The notes under the pieces: generated by a model
Told to the model about the DNA's origin: nothing
What the model saw: only the letters and a program-made list of their open reading frames with translations
Databases searched by the model: none
Shown here: positions 55,441 through 64,000 of the stretch, one piece after another
Layout of the letters: each line of letters begins with the position of its first letter
Position numbering within the stretch: position 1 is the stretch's first letter
Origin: Rachicladosporium sp. CCFEE 5018
Taxonomy: Eukaryota > Ascomycota > Dothideomycetes > Cladosporiales > Cladosporiaceae
Assembly: GCA_002077045.2 (NCBI GenBank)
Contig: KZ111151.1
Coordinates: 777,718 to 841,717 of the forward strand
Reading direction: 5' to 3'
DNA length: 64,000 nt
Program-made: the position numbers and the translations under genes

Positions 55441-56550
55441 TCACTGCCAATCGTGTGCCCTATGCTTCCTACCACGACTGGCTGGAAGCCAAGACCCACC
55501 CTGCCTCCAGCGTTTGCGCTGGAACTTCCAGACTTTCATCATATCGGGATCTGTATTGATCCAAATTCTTATACTGAACTTTGACACAGCACGCTTGATC
55601 TCGATGACCTCGTCGCCCAGGAACTTACTTCCCATGTTGAGCAAATCGTAGTCATTGATCGCAGTCAGCAGCTTCGCCATCTTTTCGGTCTCCGCAACCG
55701 GTAGTGCTGCTCCGGCAGCTAGCAGTGATCGGATGTCCCATGGCAGTGAGTCTATGCATTCAGTCTCGTAACTGACCGGGACCGTACTGGCTGCTGGCTG
55801 CGACGCTCGGAATGTAAGCCAGTCGTCTAATGGGGAGGTGTCCGGATCCTGGGAGAACTCGGGACTGAAGCTCAGGCGTATCACTGGGGTCTGGTCCGGC
55901 AGGGTTGGATCATTAATTCTCATGATTTGCGCAGATGTGAACTGAGCGCACAAGGCTTCAGCACCCGTGAAGTTGAGGTCCAGGACATGACAGCGGATTT
56001 GAGGCACGGTGGGAGTAGAGCGCCATAGTGAGATAGCCGTAGCGAAGACATCGGTGCGGAATCCTCTGCTCACTATAGCGAGGTCGGACCTGAGGCCGAT
56101 GTGTGCGTCTACGGCTTTTCCGACATCGTCGGACGCAGAGCTATACATCACCGGCTGACTGTGGACGACTAGTCTTCGATCACCATCCAGAGGGCCGAGA
56201 GGGTTTTGCAAGATCAGCTGCCTGAGTTCCGGAGGGAGTGACTGCCAAAGATTGGTACGCGGTGGAGGTGCACCAGGTAGGACGTCCTCGATGTCTTCGT
56301 GCAGTAAGTCATAGGAAGCCCACTGATGGCCATCACTCCACCGCCACGCTGGACTCAACACCACAGTTCTGCCAGCAAAGCTGTACACGTTGCCGTAGAT
56401 GATCTCGTTTGGATTTGCCGTTGGCATAATGTATACCATTATGCCCTGCGCACGATCTCGCGCTCTAGTGTTGGGGTAAGCGATGTCAAGATACTGGTCG
56501 AGGGTCTTAGGACCCGGGGCAGCCATCGTAGCAAGACTGGTCCGAAACAA
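55441..56550 (-). CDS. F-box-like family member 2, unknown function
   Basis: 369 residues, no intron; a second Met (56526) is an alternative start. LWQSLPPELRQLILQNPLGP is an F-box-like helix. It is followed by RLVVHSQPVM, LAIVSRGFRTDVFATAISLW, HVLDLNFTGAEALCAQ and WLTFRASQPAASTVPVSYET. Each motif has a counterpart, in the same order, in the 52752-53864 protein, but overall identity is low. An extra N-terminal 90 residues (YLDIAYPNTRARDRAQGIMV onward) is absent from the paralogue. Tail to tail with Cys-rich member 2, 90 bp apart. Confidence 0.7.
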   Translation of the reverse strand: MFRTSLATMAAPGPKTLDQYLDIAYPNTRARDRAQGIMVYIMPTANPNEIIYGNVYSFAGRTVVLSPAWRWSDGHQWASYDLLHEDIEDVLPGAPPPRTNLWQSLPPELRQLILQNPLGPLDGDRRLVVHSQPVMYSSASDDVGKAVDAHIGLRSDLAIVSRGFRTDVFATAISLWRSTPTVPQIRCHVLDLNFTGAEALCAQFTSAQIMRINDPTLPDQTPVIRLSFSPEFSQDPDTSPLDDWLTFRASQPAASTVPVSYETECIDSLPWDIRSLLAAGAALPVAETEKMAKLLTAINDYDLLNMGSKFLGDEVIEIKRAVSKFSIRIWINTDPDMMKVWKFQRKRWRQGGSWLPASRGRKHRAHDWQ

Positions 56551-56742
56551 CGCGTGTCGCGGTTCCAGCGGTCCTGATAACGGTCGTCGGCAGAGGACTG
56601 ATCAGGTGTGATGCTTCTAGGAGATTAGGCGAACAAAGAATGCATTCATCCACTGGCGAAGTCACTGAGGCGCCGCATCGGGAAGGAGGGACCAAAACTT
56701 ACGTTGCACTTCTTTTTCGTTCAACGCACAATTCCCTGCTGA

Positions 56743-57463
56743 TTATGAATACCCGACATTTGGACAAGATGTGAGATGGGCGTACATCGAGCTCTCACAA
56801 ATGCTTCTCCCAACCTGCAGCCCGATGCGGCCCTCCCTTCCCACCAGGCAACCAGCTCCCGTTCCTCCTCCACTCCCTAAGCCCTCTCTCGCGTTCAGCC
56901 ATGCCCACCGGATCAGCAACCCACCACAAACTCTGCACAAATGTGCTAATACCCTAGGGAGCTGCATGACATCGTGATCCTTGGCCCTGGTCGCCAGCTC
57001 GAGAAGTTCGTATGACCTGATTGCGTTGCCTAGTGTGTCCATCATCCGAATCTCCGGGCGGTCGAATGGCCGACCGTCGAACGGAGCGAGTTGAGGATGG
57101 TAGGTGAGGGAGCCGATGCAGTGGGTGCGGTATCTTAGTGGGACTTTGACTGCAAGTGCAAGTGCGTCGCGGTAGGCCAGCCAGGTGTCTAGACCAGTGA
57201 GATCAGTCGCAGTAGTGTACTGGTGGATTACCGCGTCCATGAGAGGCCAGAATCTCAAGAAGACAGCTACGTGCTCGGACTCCGGTCTCATCAGCCGGAC
57301 ATGGTGGACGCACCGCATTGATCATAGCCTTGCAGACGCGAGTATAGAAGCGCGCCCGGCTTTCCACAGCAGCGGAATTTCGAGGAGCGCACCGACCTAT
57401 ATCTGGATTTGCGAGTGGCCAAGTCGTTCGACATGCTTCACAATGTGGCGAGCTGCGTGTCAC
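56743..57463 (-). pseudogene. F-box-like family member 3, truncated
   Basis: A 191-residue frame (57318-56743) matches only the C-terminal half of the family: LDTWLAYRDALALAVKVPLRYRTHCIGSL and GNAIRSYELLELATR correspond to DDWLTFRAS...YETECIDSLPW and INDYDLLNMGS. Upstream, remnants in other frames contain stops, and the F-box-like N-terminus is absent. I read it as a decayed paralogue. Confidence 0.6.
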
Positions 57464-57632
57464 TGGTGTACCTTGATGTTACGTACCGTCTGCTAAAGCG
57501 CTTCATCTCGTGATCCAGTACCTTGGGACTACTGTTCACACACAGGTCCCTCAATTCGTATACACCACATCCCTTGTCCACTTCTCATATCAGTCGCGAG
57601 TAGGCCCTGAACCAATGAGGTTGCATGACATC

Positions 57633-59646
57633 CTATACTACGCCAGCCTCACCAGCCTGTTGACCTCTACCCCTTCCGCCTCTTCCATTGATCCCAAACC
57701 CCCTCTCGGGCCCGCCTCGACCTTCAGCACCTCGTCCACGACCACCGCGATAGCCTGTACCACGTCCTCTGCCTCTGCCACGGTACCCACCGTCAACGCC
57801 GACAGCGCCGAAGGTCTCCAAATTGCGGCTGCGTTCCTGCGTCCGCATGGCTCGTCCGTCGAAGCCACCTCGGCCGGCTTCTCGCTCCTTGAGGTCTGAG
57901 CTGATGTTGTCAAAGAACGAGGTCTTCTTGTCGTAGCCCTTGATCTCCTTGGCCGGAATGACTACATCATCAGACACCTGCGTGACTCCGTTGCCGACAC
58001 CGTTGCCAGCAAGCGGATCCACAGACTCGCCGCTCGGGCTAGTAATTGGCGATCCAGAAGCGATGGCTTCCTTTACGACGTCAGTCTTGTTGAATTTGGC
58101 ATTTGCGCTGGCAAAGTCATAGTCTTCTTTGGGAACCTCTACACCTCGTACGGCGCCGCGTGGAACGCCGCCTCGGCTGCCACGAGGGGGTCGTGCGCCA
58201 CGACCGCGATCTTGGACTCGCATACGGTCCACTTGTTGAGTGAGGTTGTCCAAACCATTGCTGTGAGTAGCATGTGGAGCTTGTCTGGGCTGAGAGGCGT
58301 TGCTTGCGGACTGACCGAGCTTTGCCATCGCGGCTGCGACGGCCGCTGTGGCTGCCGATGTAGCGTCAACATAAGTCTGAGGTTGTGCGGGTGGCGCTTG
58401 AGCTTGAGGAGCTGCAGGCGGGACGATACTTCGTGCTGCGGTATTAGGAGACGGACGTGGGACAGCCACACGGGCGTTCTGTGGCTTCTTAGCGATTTGT
58501 AGGGCTGATGGCGTCGCTTGAGATGCAGCTGACGGCGCAGTCGCAGCCGCAGTGGAGGGTTTCGACTCGACTGGTGGAGGAGGGCCAGGCTTTGTGGCGC
58601 TCGCAGCAGGTGCGGCTGATGAGGCTTGCTTGGCCTGAGTTTGTGGAGGTTGTTGCGGCGGTGGGAGCTGATTCGCAGGCTTGGCAGCAGGTTGTGGCGT
58701 GCCTTGCTTGCTTCCACTGCCGCTCCCGTTCATGCCAGGAGGAGCTTGAGCCGATGCAGTTGGTGGTCTTTGCTGATTCTGCGATTGTGGTGGCATGTTC
58801 TGTGGTGGCGGAGGGAAGCCTTGCGGGTGCTGGGGAAAGCCATGGCCTGGTGGAGGTCCGTAGCCAGGTGGAGGTGGCCCGTAACCAGGTGGACCGCCAT
58901 ACGGCATGCCGTAGCCAGGTACGGCGCCTGGACTACCTGGGAAGCCATGCGGGCCTCCCTGCCCTTGAAAGCGAGGTTGCTGTTGGAATTGATTTGGAGG
59001 TGGTCCTGGTGGGTAGCCGTACGGTTGTTGGGGAGGTGGCTGTTGTCGGAACTGCTGTGGAGGTGGCTGCTGAAATGACTGTGGTGGCTGCTGTTGCATT
59101 CCTGGCGGCCGCGTTGACTATGTGTGCTGGTCAGCAGAGCTCACACAATGCTTGCGACGAGACGTAGGTATTCAGACCAAATCAGAAGGAAGGCAACAAG
59201 GAAACAATCCGCATAATTTTTGCGCTCTCGGAAAGACAATTTATCCAAGTAATTTCTTCATCATATAGGCAATTGGTGAAAGGGAGACAAATTGCACAAC
59301 TCACCCCCATGATCGCAGGATCATTAGGCACCGGCCGCTGGTTCTCCTGCGCCTGCGGTGCCTCGACAATCTGCAGCTCTTTCACATCACTCCCGCGGAA
59401 GACAATGTATTCGTAGATCTGGTCGGAGCCGGCGATCTCCTCTGATGGATTGCCTTTCCGGCCTTGCGTGCCGTGGGATGTGACATTTTCGAGGGCGACG
59501 GTGGAATTCTCAGAGTTGATCTCGTGGAGGGTGCCAATGTACTTGATGTCGGATTTGGAGATGAGGGAGATGCGGGAGCTGTGCCTTGTCAGTGCCGGGG
59601 ATGAAGTCAATGGTGACGATGGCACTCACCCGATGAACTCGGACAT
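57633..59646 (-). CDS. Scd6/LSM14-family mRNP protein
   Basis: Exons 59646-59630, 59578-59305 and 59117-57633 encode 591 residues, phases consistent. The spliced N-terminus MSEFIGSRISLISKSDIKYI is a complete Lsm14 (LSm-like) domain, with DQIYEYIVFRGSDVKELQI. A long Gln/Pro/Gly-rich linker follows. The C-terminal half has the FDF-type box (YDFASANAKFNK), the FFD box (YDKKTSFFDNISSDLKER), the TFG box (RNLETFGAVGVD) and RGG repeats. These proteins (yeast Scd6, fission yeast Sum2, animal LSM14) bind the helicase Dhh1/DDX6 and eIF4G, repress translation and build P-bodies. The length and three-motif order are standard. Confidence 0.92.
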
Positions 59647-59829
59647 GGTGGCGGTGGCGGAGGAGGGAAGAAATAGGTGTCTGCTGTAGTTGTGAGGGTT
59701 ACCCGCACTGATGTTGGTATTGAGCTGTGCTCGGCAATGCCAAGGCGAGCCTATCTGGACTTCACTCCAACCCCTGGCAATTGACGCCGTCTGGGACACC
59801 ACGGGTGCGAATATCTCTGCGACGGGCAC

Positions 59830-60381
59830 GTGATCATGGCTACAGCGCAGCAGGTAGAACCGTTCCAGGCGGACATCTTCCGCCGGATCTCAGAGTACCC
59901 ATGGGACGCCGACACTGAATTTCAATCCGGTCTGAGCTCCATCTTGGGCTCAACCTCAGATCCAGCGCGGACGGAACACCTGACAGCGCGAGCTCAATGC
60001 TTCTACTTTGCGCGCAAGAACGGCACACATGTAGACTTTGACGCATACACAGTTTGGCTGGCTGGTGAGGGCGCGTTGGGCGAGAATGTAGCATCTACAC
60101 AGCCGAATGGTACCGCTGAAGTGGGACCTACAGCGTCACAGACGAACGGCGACAGCATCAGTCAGCCAGTTGGAGGCATGGCAGACGCGCCGAAACCTGC
60201 TTCTTTTGCGGAGATCTGCGACATGATCGCCGAGGGCAAGCCGACACCTGGCATCAAGGACATCCCAGATACCATACTGGAAGGACAGGCGAGTGGGAAG
60301 AGCGCTTCAGCACGGGTCAAGCCATGGGAGAAGTCGACTGCGGGAAGTGGCAACGAGGTCAGCTGGTTGGATCGTAGGTGA
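59830..60381 (+). CDS. PEX39: small KPWE-motif protein, PEX39-like
   Basis: 183 residues from the first Met, or 181 from 59836 (MATAQQVEPFQADIF), which has the better context. The N-terminal half is a small helical region (DIFRRISEYPWDADTEFQSG). The C-terminal half has PASFAEICDMIAEGKPTPGI, KDIPDTILEG and KPWE at residues 164-167. This GKPxPGI...IPDT...KPWE combination occurs in the short fungal protein called Pex39 (yeast Yjr012c), recently linked to Pex7-dependent PTS2 import into peroxisomes; I rely on memory for this. Divergent from the LSM14-like gene, 183 bp apart. Confidence 0.75.
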   Translation: MIMATAQQVEPFQADIFRRISEYPWDADTEFQSGLSSILGSTSDPARTEHLTARAQCFYFARKNGTHVDFDAYTVWLAGEGALGENVASTQPNGTAEVGPTASQTNGDSISQPVGGMADAPKPASFAEICDMIAEGKPTPGIKDIPDTILEGQASGKSASARVKPWEKSTAGSGNEVSWLDRR

Positions 60382-60547
60382 TTGGTTGTTACTGCTATGT
60401 GATATACGCAATCTCAGACACAGGCCTTTCTGCCGCGTTGCTCGGCGGCCAAAGATTATTCCCAAGGCACAGTGATTACAGGCTCGGATGCTGCTAGATA
60501 CAGCCTTTGCAGCTCTCCCGTATCTGCTTGCGTCTCTCCGCCGAAGG

Positions 60548-61266
60548 CTAGGCTGAGGAAGTTGCGGGTTGCCTGCCGCGCAGACCTATCGTTACCACAC
60601 GCGGACAGGTCGAAGGTGTAACGAGGTGAGATGCTCTCGGTGTAGCAGAACGAGAACCAGCCTCTACTGTGACCGCGATTCTGGCAATTACCGTGTAGCG
60701 ATGCTGGCTGTCGCGCCTGCCACGCGATGATAAATCAGTCCGCAAACCTGGCTCATCGAAGATGATCCTGCAAGTCAGCGTCCCTGATGTCGCTAGTCTT
60801 GCAAGTAGTCTGTCGGTCTGGGGACTTGGATCCCCAGCCCAAGCGTTGAGGAGCGTGATGACCTTGTCAAACTGCAGGTCTATGACGCGGAAGCTGAGCT
60901 AGGCGTCGTCTTGGAACATTTTTCGCCAGATCGCGTCGCAATACAGAGCATGAATACTCCTACTGGCCAGCATCATATCCGAAGACGACGCGAACGGCCG
61001 ATGGGGATTGACGCACGGCTAGAACTTGATCGTCAATATCTGGTCCACCGCCTTACATGTCCTGTATGTACAGCACTCACTAAGGTGTGGCCGCTTAAAC
61101 CAGACGGGCCGAGCAAGGCGAGCGAGCGGTCTGTCTGGACCAGCAGATCCACGATCCAGGCTTGCAGCTCTGTCGGAAGCTGAAGGAAGGGAAACGCCGT
61201 CTTTGTGTGACGCTTGCTTCGATGTGGAGTCATGGTTGTGCGGTAGCACAAGCCGTCGATCGGCAA
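60548..61266 (-). pseudogene. F-box-like family member 4, stop in frame
   Basis: The N-terminal part (61266 downwards) has FLQLPTELQAWIVDLLVQ, then the frame is lost. It resumes with SSDMMLASRSIHALYCDAIW, and after a TAG at 60899-60901 continues LSFRVIDLQFDKVITLLNAW and RLLARLATSGTLTCRIIFDE. The order (F-box helix, LASR..HALYCDA.W, V.DL.F) matches member 5 and, loosely, members 1 and 2. At least one in-frame stop and one frame change argue for a pseudogene. Confidence 0.62.
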
Positions 61267-62135
61267 CGCAACTGGCTTATTGACAGGCTATATGTGGTAA
61301 ATGGCTGATGAGACATGGTACTAGCTGCAGCCACGCTTTCACCGACTTCGTTGGGTGTCCAGAGACAACACTCGCTTCACCTCGGTTTCAGACAACATTG
61401 TCTCTGGAGCGTCGGCATTTTAGCGTTACGGAGCAGTCACAGGGAGCACAGATCCTATCGAAATCGATGAAGACTTAGTGTACTCAGCATTAACATCTCC
61501 GCTTCATCAAAGGTTCAAGAGCGCCTGTGCTGTGTAAAAATTGCGCAACAAGTGTATTCTTCCTGCTGCTACTTCATGGAGAGAGCCTGTAACGTGCCGG
61601 CCATATCTACAGGTGTGCTGCAACAGCCCATGTTCTCGATGGCACCCTGACAGGAGTGTTGACCATCAAGAGGCGTTGGATAGACCCTCAAGCAATGACT
61701 TCACGCCGTTGAGGCTATGCGAGTGCAGGAGCAGTGAAGGCACTACTTCGCCGTTTCCCCCACTACTGACAATGTACTTGACTCTCAAAGAGACCAAATT
61801 CCTTGCCTGGTGGTGCGCGCTCTGCCATTCTTGGACTGATTCTGCGCCGAGCACGTGGACCGATATAGCCTGCCTAGCTCACCTTGATCGGTGCTGCGCT
61901 CCTCTCCGAACGCAATCTCGAGCAGTCTACTGGTGTAGTGGCAAGGCGTATCTTCGAACCTCTTGCACTGTTCAGGTCGGTGGAACATAGAGACTAGACG
62001 CAAGCCCTCCCGGTCACAGAACTGTGTCCAGCGCAACAAAGCCACTGTACACCGGGCTACCTTGCGGCAGCACTTACTGTCCTGGTGACTGCGGATGTTG
62101 TATTCCAAGTCGCAGATTGTGTATCGCAGCTGGAG
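61267..62135. other. decayed region between F-box-like relics
   Basis: No intact gene. On the minus strand 62108-61785, read just after member 5's stop, could be the continuation of that gene in other frames, but I cannot align it with confidence. Confidence 0.4.
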
Positions 62136-62633
62136 CTAATTCGGCTGCACCAGCTTCCCTCGCAGTCTGATCAGGTTCTCCGAGTTGATCCGCAGCGACA
62201 GTTGCACCGGCTTCGTGATGCCACTGAAGTCGAGATCCTTGATCACAACAGCAAACATGGTGCCTGGAGCCAGTATGTGTCGCCACAGGGCGTCGCAGTA
62301 CAGAGCGTGCGTCTTGCGGCTGGCGAGCAGCATGCTAGAGTGAGATGAGAATGGCGTCCTTGGGTTGGCAGATACCGGTAAATGTCTGAAGGGTTTATCC
62401 GCTCCAACAACATTGCTGAGGATGATGGCTTGAAGCTCTGCTGGGAGCTGTAAAAGGTGGGCTGACGTAGTCGCTGGTATCGCGGGGAGATGGGAGAAGC
62501 AGAGTCTGCGCACGCGTCTTAGGTTCCATTCTTCCTGTAGCCTGCTACGGCTAAGGATACAGATCCAGAACCATCCAGCTGCCTCAGGCTGAGTAATCAT
62601 AAGACAGTATAGCTGAAAGACGACGCTGAGCAC
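62136..62633 (-). pseudogene. F-box-like family member 5, N-terminal fragment
   Basis: A 165-codon frame with LLQLPAELQAIILSNVVGAD (F-box-like), MLLASRKTHALYCDALWRHI and VIKDLDFSGITKPVQLSLRI, then a stop. Intact members are about 370 residues, so the C-terminal half is missing or out of frame. The first 40 residues are unlike the family; the true start may be nearer 62510. Confidence 0.58.
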
Positions 62634-63140
62634 TGCTCAGGCGTTCGTGACATCTGTCATCGCTTTCGCGGTTCTCCTTTCCACGGCGCGCTGGAACACA
62701 CTGCCACGAAACAACACTCCCTCGTCTCTCTGGACACCTCAAATGCTCCTGAGACACCTTAGACAGCCTCCCAACAGTGGGGTTGCACTTCATCGCCGCC
62801 AAGAGAGAGCGGCTGCTGCCTACATTCTGGCTACGGACATGTGTAGCCGCTCGTAGACGCAACTTTCAATCACATCATTCGCACAGCCGCACTTAGGAAA
62901 GCATTCTCCGCGCGCGACATGGATGGGGAGGCTGGCGGCCAGGGCTAAGTAGATCATGACATCTTCACTGCTAATCTCAATGAAGCTCTCACGGTCTTTG
63001 CACGTCGTTGGCAGTAGCGTAGAGATAGAGCCGATTTCTGTTGCAACAAGCTCCAAGAAATCGCTACCTCCAGTCTCGGTCGCGCCTGCTCCAGCATTTT
63101 AGTTTCCAGATACCTAAGCCCAACCACTCGCTCAACCTAG
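62634..63140. other. intergenic, nothing recognised
   Basis: About 500 bp with short frames only. It precedes the ORF that leaves the window at the right edge. Confidence 0.45.
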
Positions 63141-64000
63141 ATGACTACCTTTACCACACCACGCGAGTGTTCCGTCAACGTCCAACAGCTCCGAGTATCT
63201 ACTAGTCCTGTAGCCGCATACGCCCGACAGAGACCAATGATCACCACTCAGGACTACCGAATACCTGACCCATCCTCGGCAATTGCGAATCGCTGGGAGC
63301 GCGAGCGAGAGAGATCGCAAGACAGGAAGCGTGCGCAGTTCGAAGCAGCACTTGACTGCGCCTATTATAATTGCCGCAATCGGCCGCGCTGTCACGGCGC
63401 CTATTACTGTGCGGTCCACCGTGATCTGTCTCGTGGACCCAGCGCGGAGCGTTCTCGCGACACTATGCGTCTGCAACCGGCCAGTCATCATGCCGATACC
63501 ACTTCGTACACGCGATCAGGTCAGGATCGTGACCACTTGAGACGTGGAATATCCTTTGGCGCCGACACCGCCGCCAGTGGCCATCACGCTGGTCGCCGTG
63601 ATCGCTCCATCTCGCCCGCAAGATCAGGCAATGAGCGATCTCACGATTTACTGTCGGACGAAAAGCAACGGTATCGTCAGCGCGATACCCACGGGCTCGG
63701 CAGCAGTTCAGCTTCATACCATCGACAAGGACCTGTTGGCTTGCAGTCGCATCCTTTGACCTTGTCCACCGCCACCACTCCTTTGACTCTCCGCCCACGT
63801 CCTCGCGTGCAGGGTCAGCTATACCCCACGGGCAGTGATCCCACGCAGGCGCCATGCTATGACTGCCTACGACACAGCAACCCAAGCGCTCGGGATCACC
63901 CACTCGCGGAGTGTCCGCATGTTCAAGCCAATGTTCGGCGCACCCTTCGCCGACAGGCTGATAAACGCTACAGGACCGCGGCTACAGCGGAGGCATCTCC
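63141..64000 (+). CDS. Cys/His-containing protein, 3' end beyond window
   Basis: From ATG 63141 the frame stays open for 286 codons to the last base, so the gene is cut by the window edge. It starts MTTFTTPRECSVNV. A first cluster CAYYNCRNRPRCHGAYYCAV (Cys-x4-Cys, Cys-His, Cys) and a second CYDCLRHSNPSARDHPLAEC with CPH look like zinc-binding sites, separated by a 140-residue Ser/Arg/Asp/His-rich stretch. The C-rich pairs and basic composition recall Cys-rich members 1 and 2 but are not clearly homologous. Function unknown. Confidence 0.55.
   Translation, partial: MTTFTTPRECSVNVQQLRVSTSPVAAYARQRPMITTQDYRIPDPSSAIANRWERERERSQDRKRAQFEAALDCAYYNCRNRPRCHGAYYCAVHRDLSRGPSAERSRDTMRLQPASHHADTTSYTRSGQDRDHLRRGISFGADTAASGHHAGRRDRSISPARSGNERSHDLLSDEKQRYRQRDTHGLGSSSASYHRQGPVGLQSHPLTLSTATTPLTLRPRPRVQGQLYPTGSDPTQAPCYDCLRHSNPSARDHPLAECPHVQANVRRTLRRQADKRYRTAATAEAS

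Noticed and set aside
1..64000. tRNA, rRNA, transposon, CRISPR or telomeric repeats
   Set aside because: No B-box-like tRNA signature, reverse transcriptase or transposase motifs, terminal repeats, spaced repeat arrays or telomere-type hexamers were seen by eye; CRISPR is not expected in a fungal nuclear genome.

Overview
The window looks like nuclear DNA of a filamentous ascomycete (Pezizomycotina; I suspect a Dothideomycete of the Capnodiales type, but this is inference). The reasons are short GT-AG introns (about 47-100 bp), closely packed genes on both strands, and typical fungal families: NTE1, a Zn2Cys6 regulator, a TRI12-type MFS transporter, an AA16-like LPMO and a NACHT/NLR relic. 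It is a scaffold of three contigs joined by two 100-N placeholders (40500-40599 and 51577-51676). I saw no tRNA, rRNA, retroelement or DNA transposon.

Region 1 (1-10.2 kb) is conserved housekeeping: a GPATCH8/ZNF804-like zinc-finger gene, PAF1, MCM10 and NTE1. Region 2 (10.2-16.9 kb) is gene-poor: a broken NLR-like gene that has lost its NACHT core, an unrecognised four-exon gene and about 2.5 kb with nothing recognisable. Region 3 (17-27.1 kb) holds a TRI12-family transporter, a long AA16-like LPMO with a Pro/Gly/Thr repeat tail, a cyclin, RPC31 and eIF3l.

Region 4 (27.6-51.6 kb) is the main structural surprise: an ordered block present twice in direct orientation. The order is TBC Rab-GAP, E2 ubiquitin-conjugating enzyme, secreted alpha/beta hydrolase, Zn2Cys6 regulator, choline oxidase, betaine-aldehyde dehydrogenase (BADH). 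The last two genes are divergent and encode choline to glycine betaine, an osmoprotectant route. Copy B is cut by gaps at both ends, and copy A is cut at its BADH end. Copy B's hydrolase has a frameshift and its E2 gene has a GC splice donor. Divergence between the copies is uneven. The block may be a true tandem duplication or an allelic/homeologous contig placed in tandem by scaffolding.

Region 5 (51.7-64 kb) alternates members of two families I cannot name. One is Cys-rich (CxxC pairs, a CRCGD...QCMAC end). The other has an F-box-like N-terminus. Intact, truncated and decayed copies surround two conserved genes: an Scd6/LSM14-type RNA-granule protein and a small KPWE-motif protein resembling the peroxin PEX39. 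An open reading frame missing its stop runs off the right edge.
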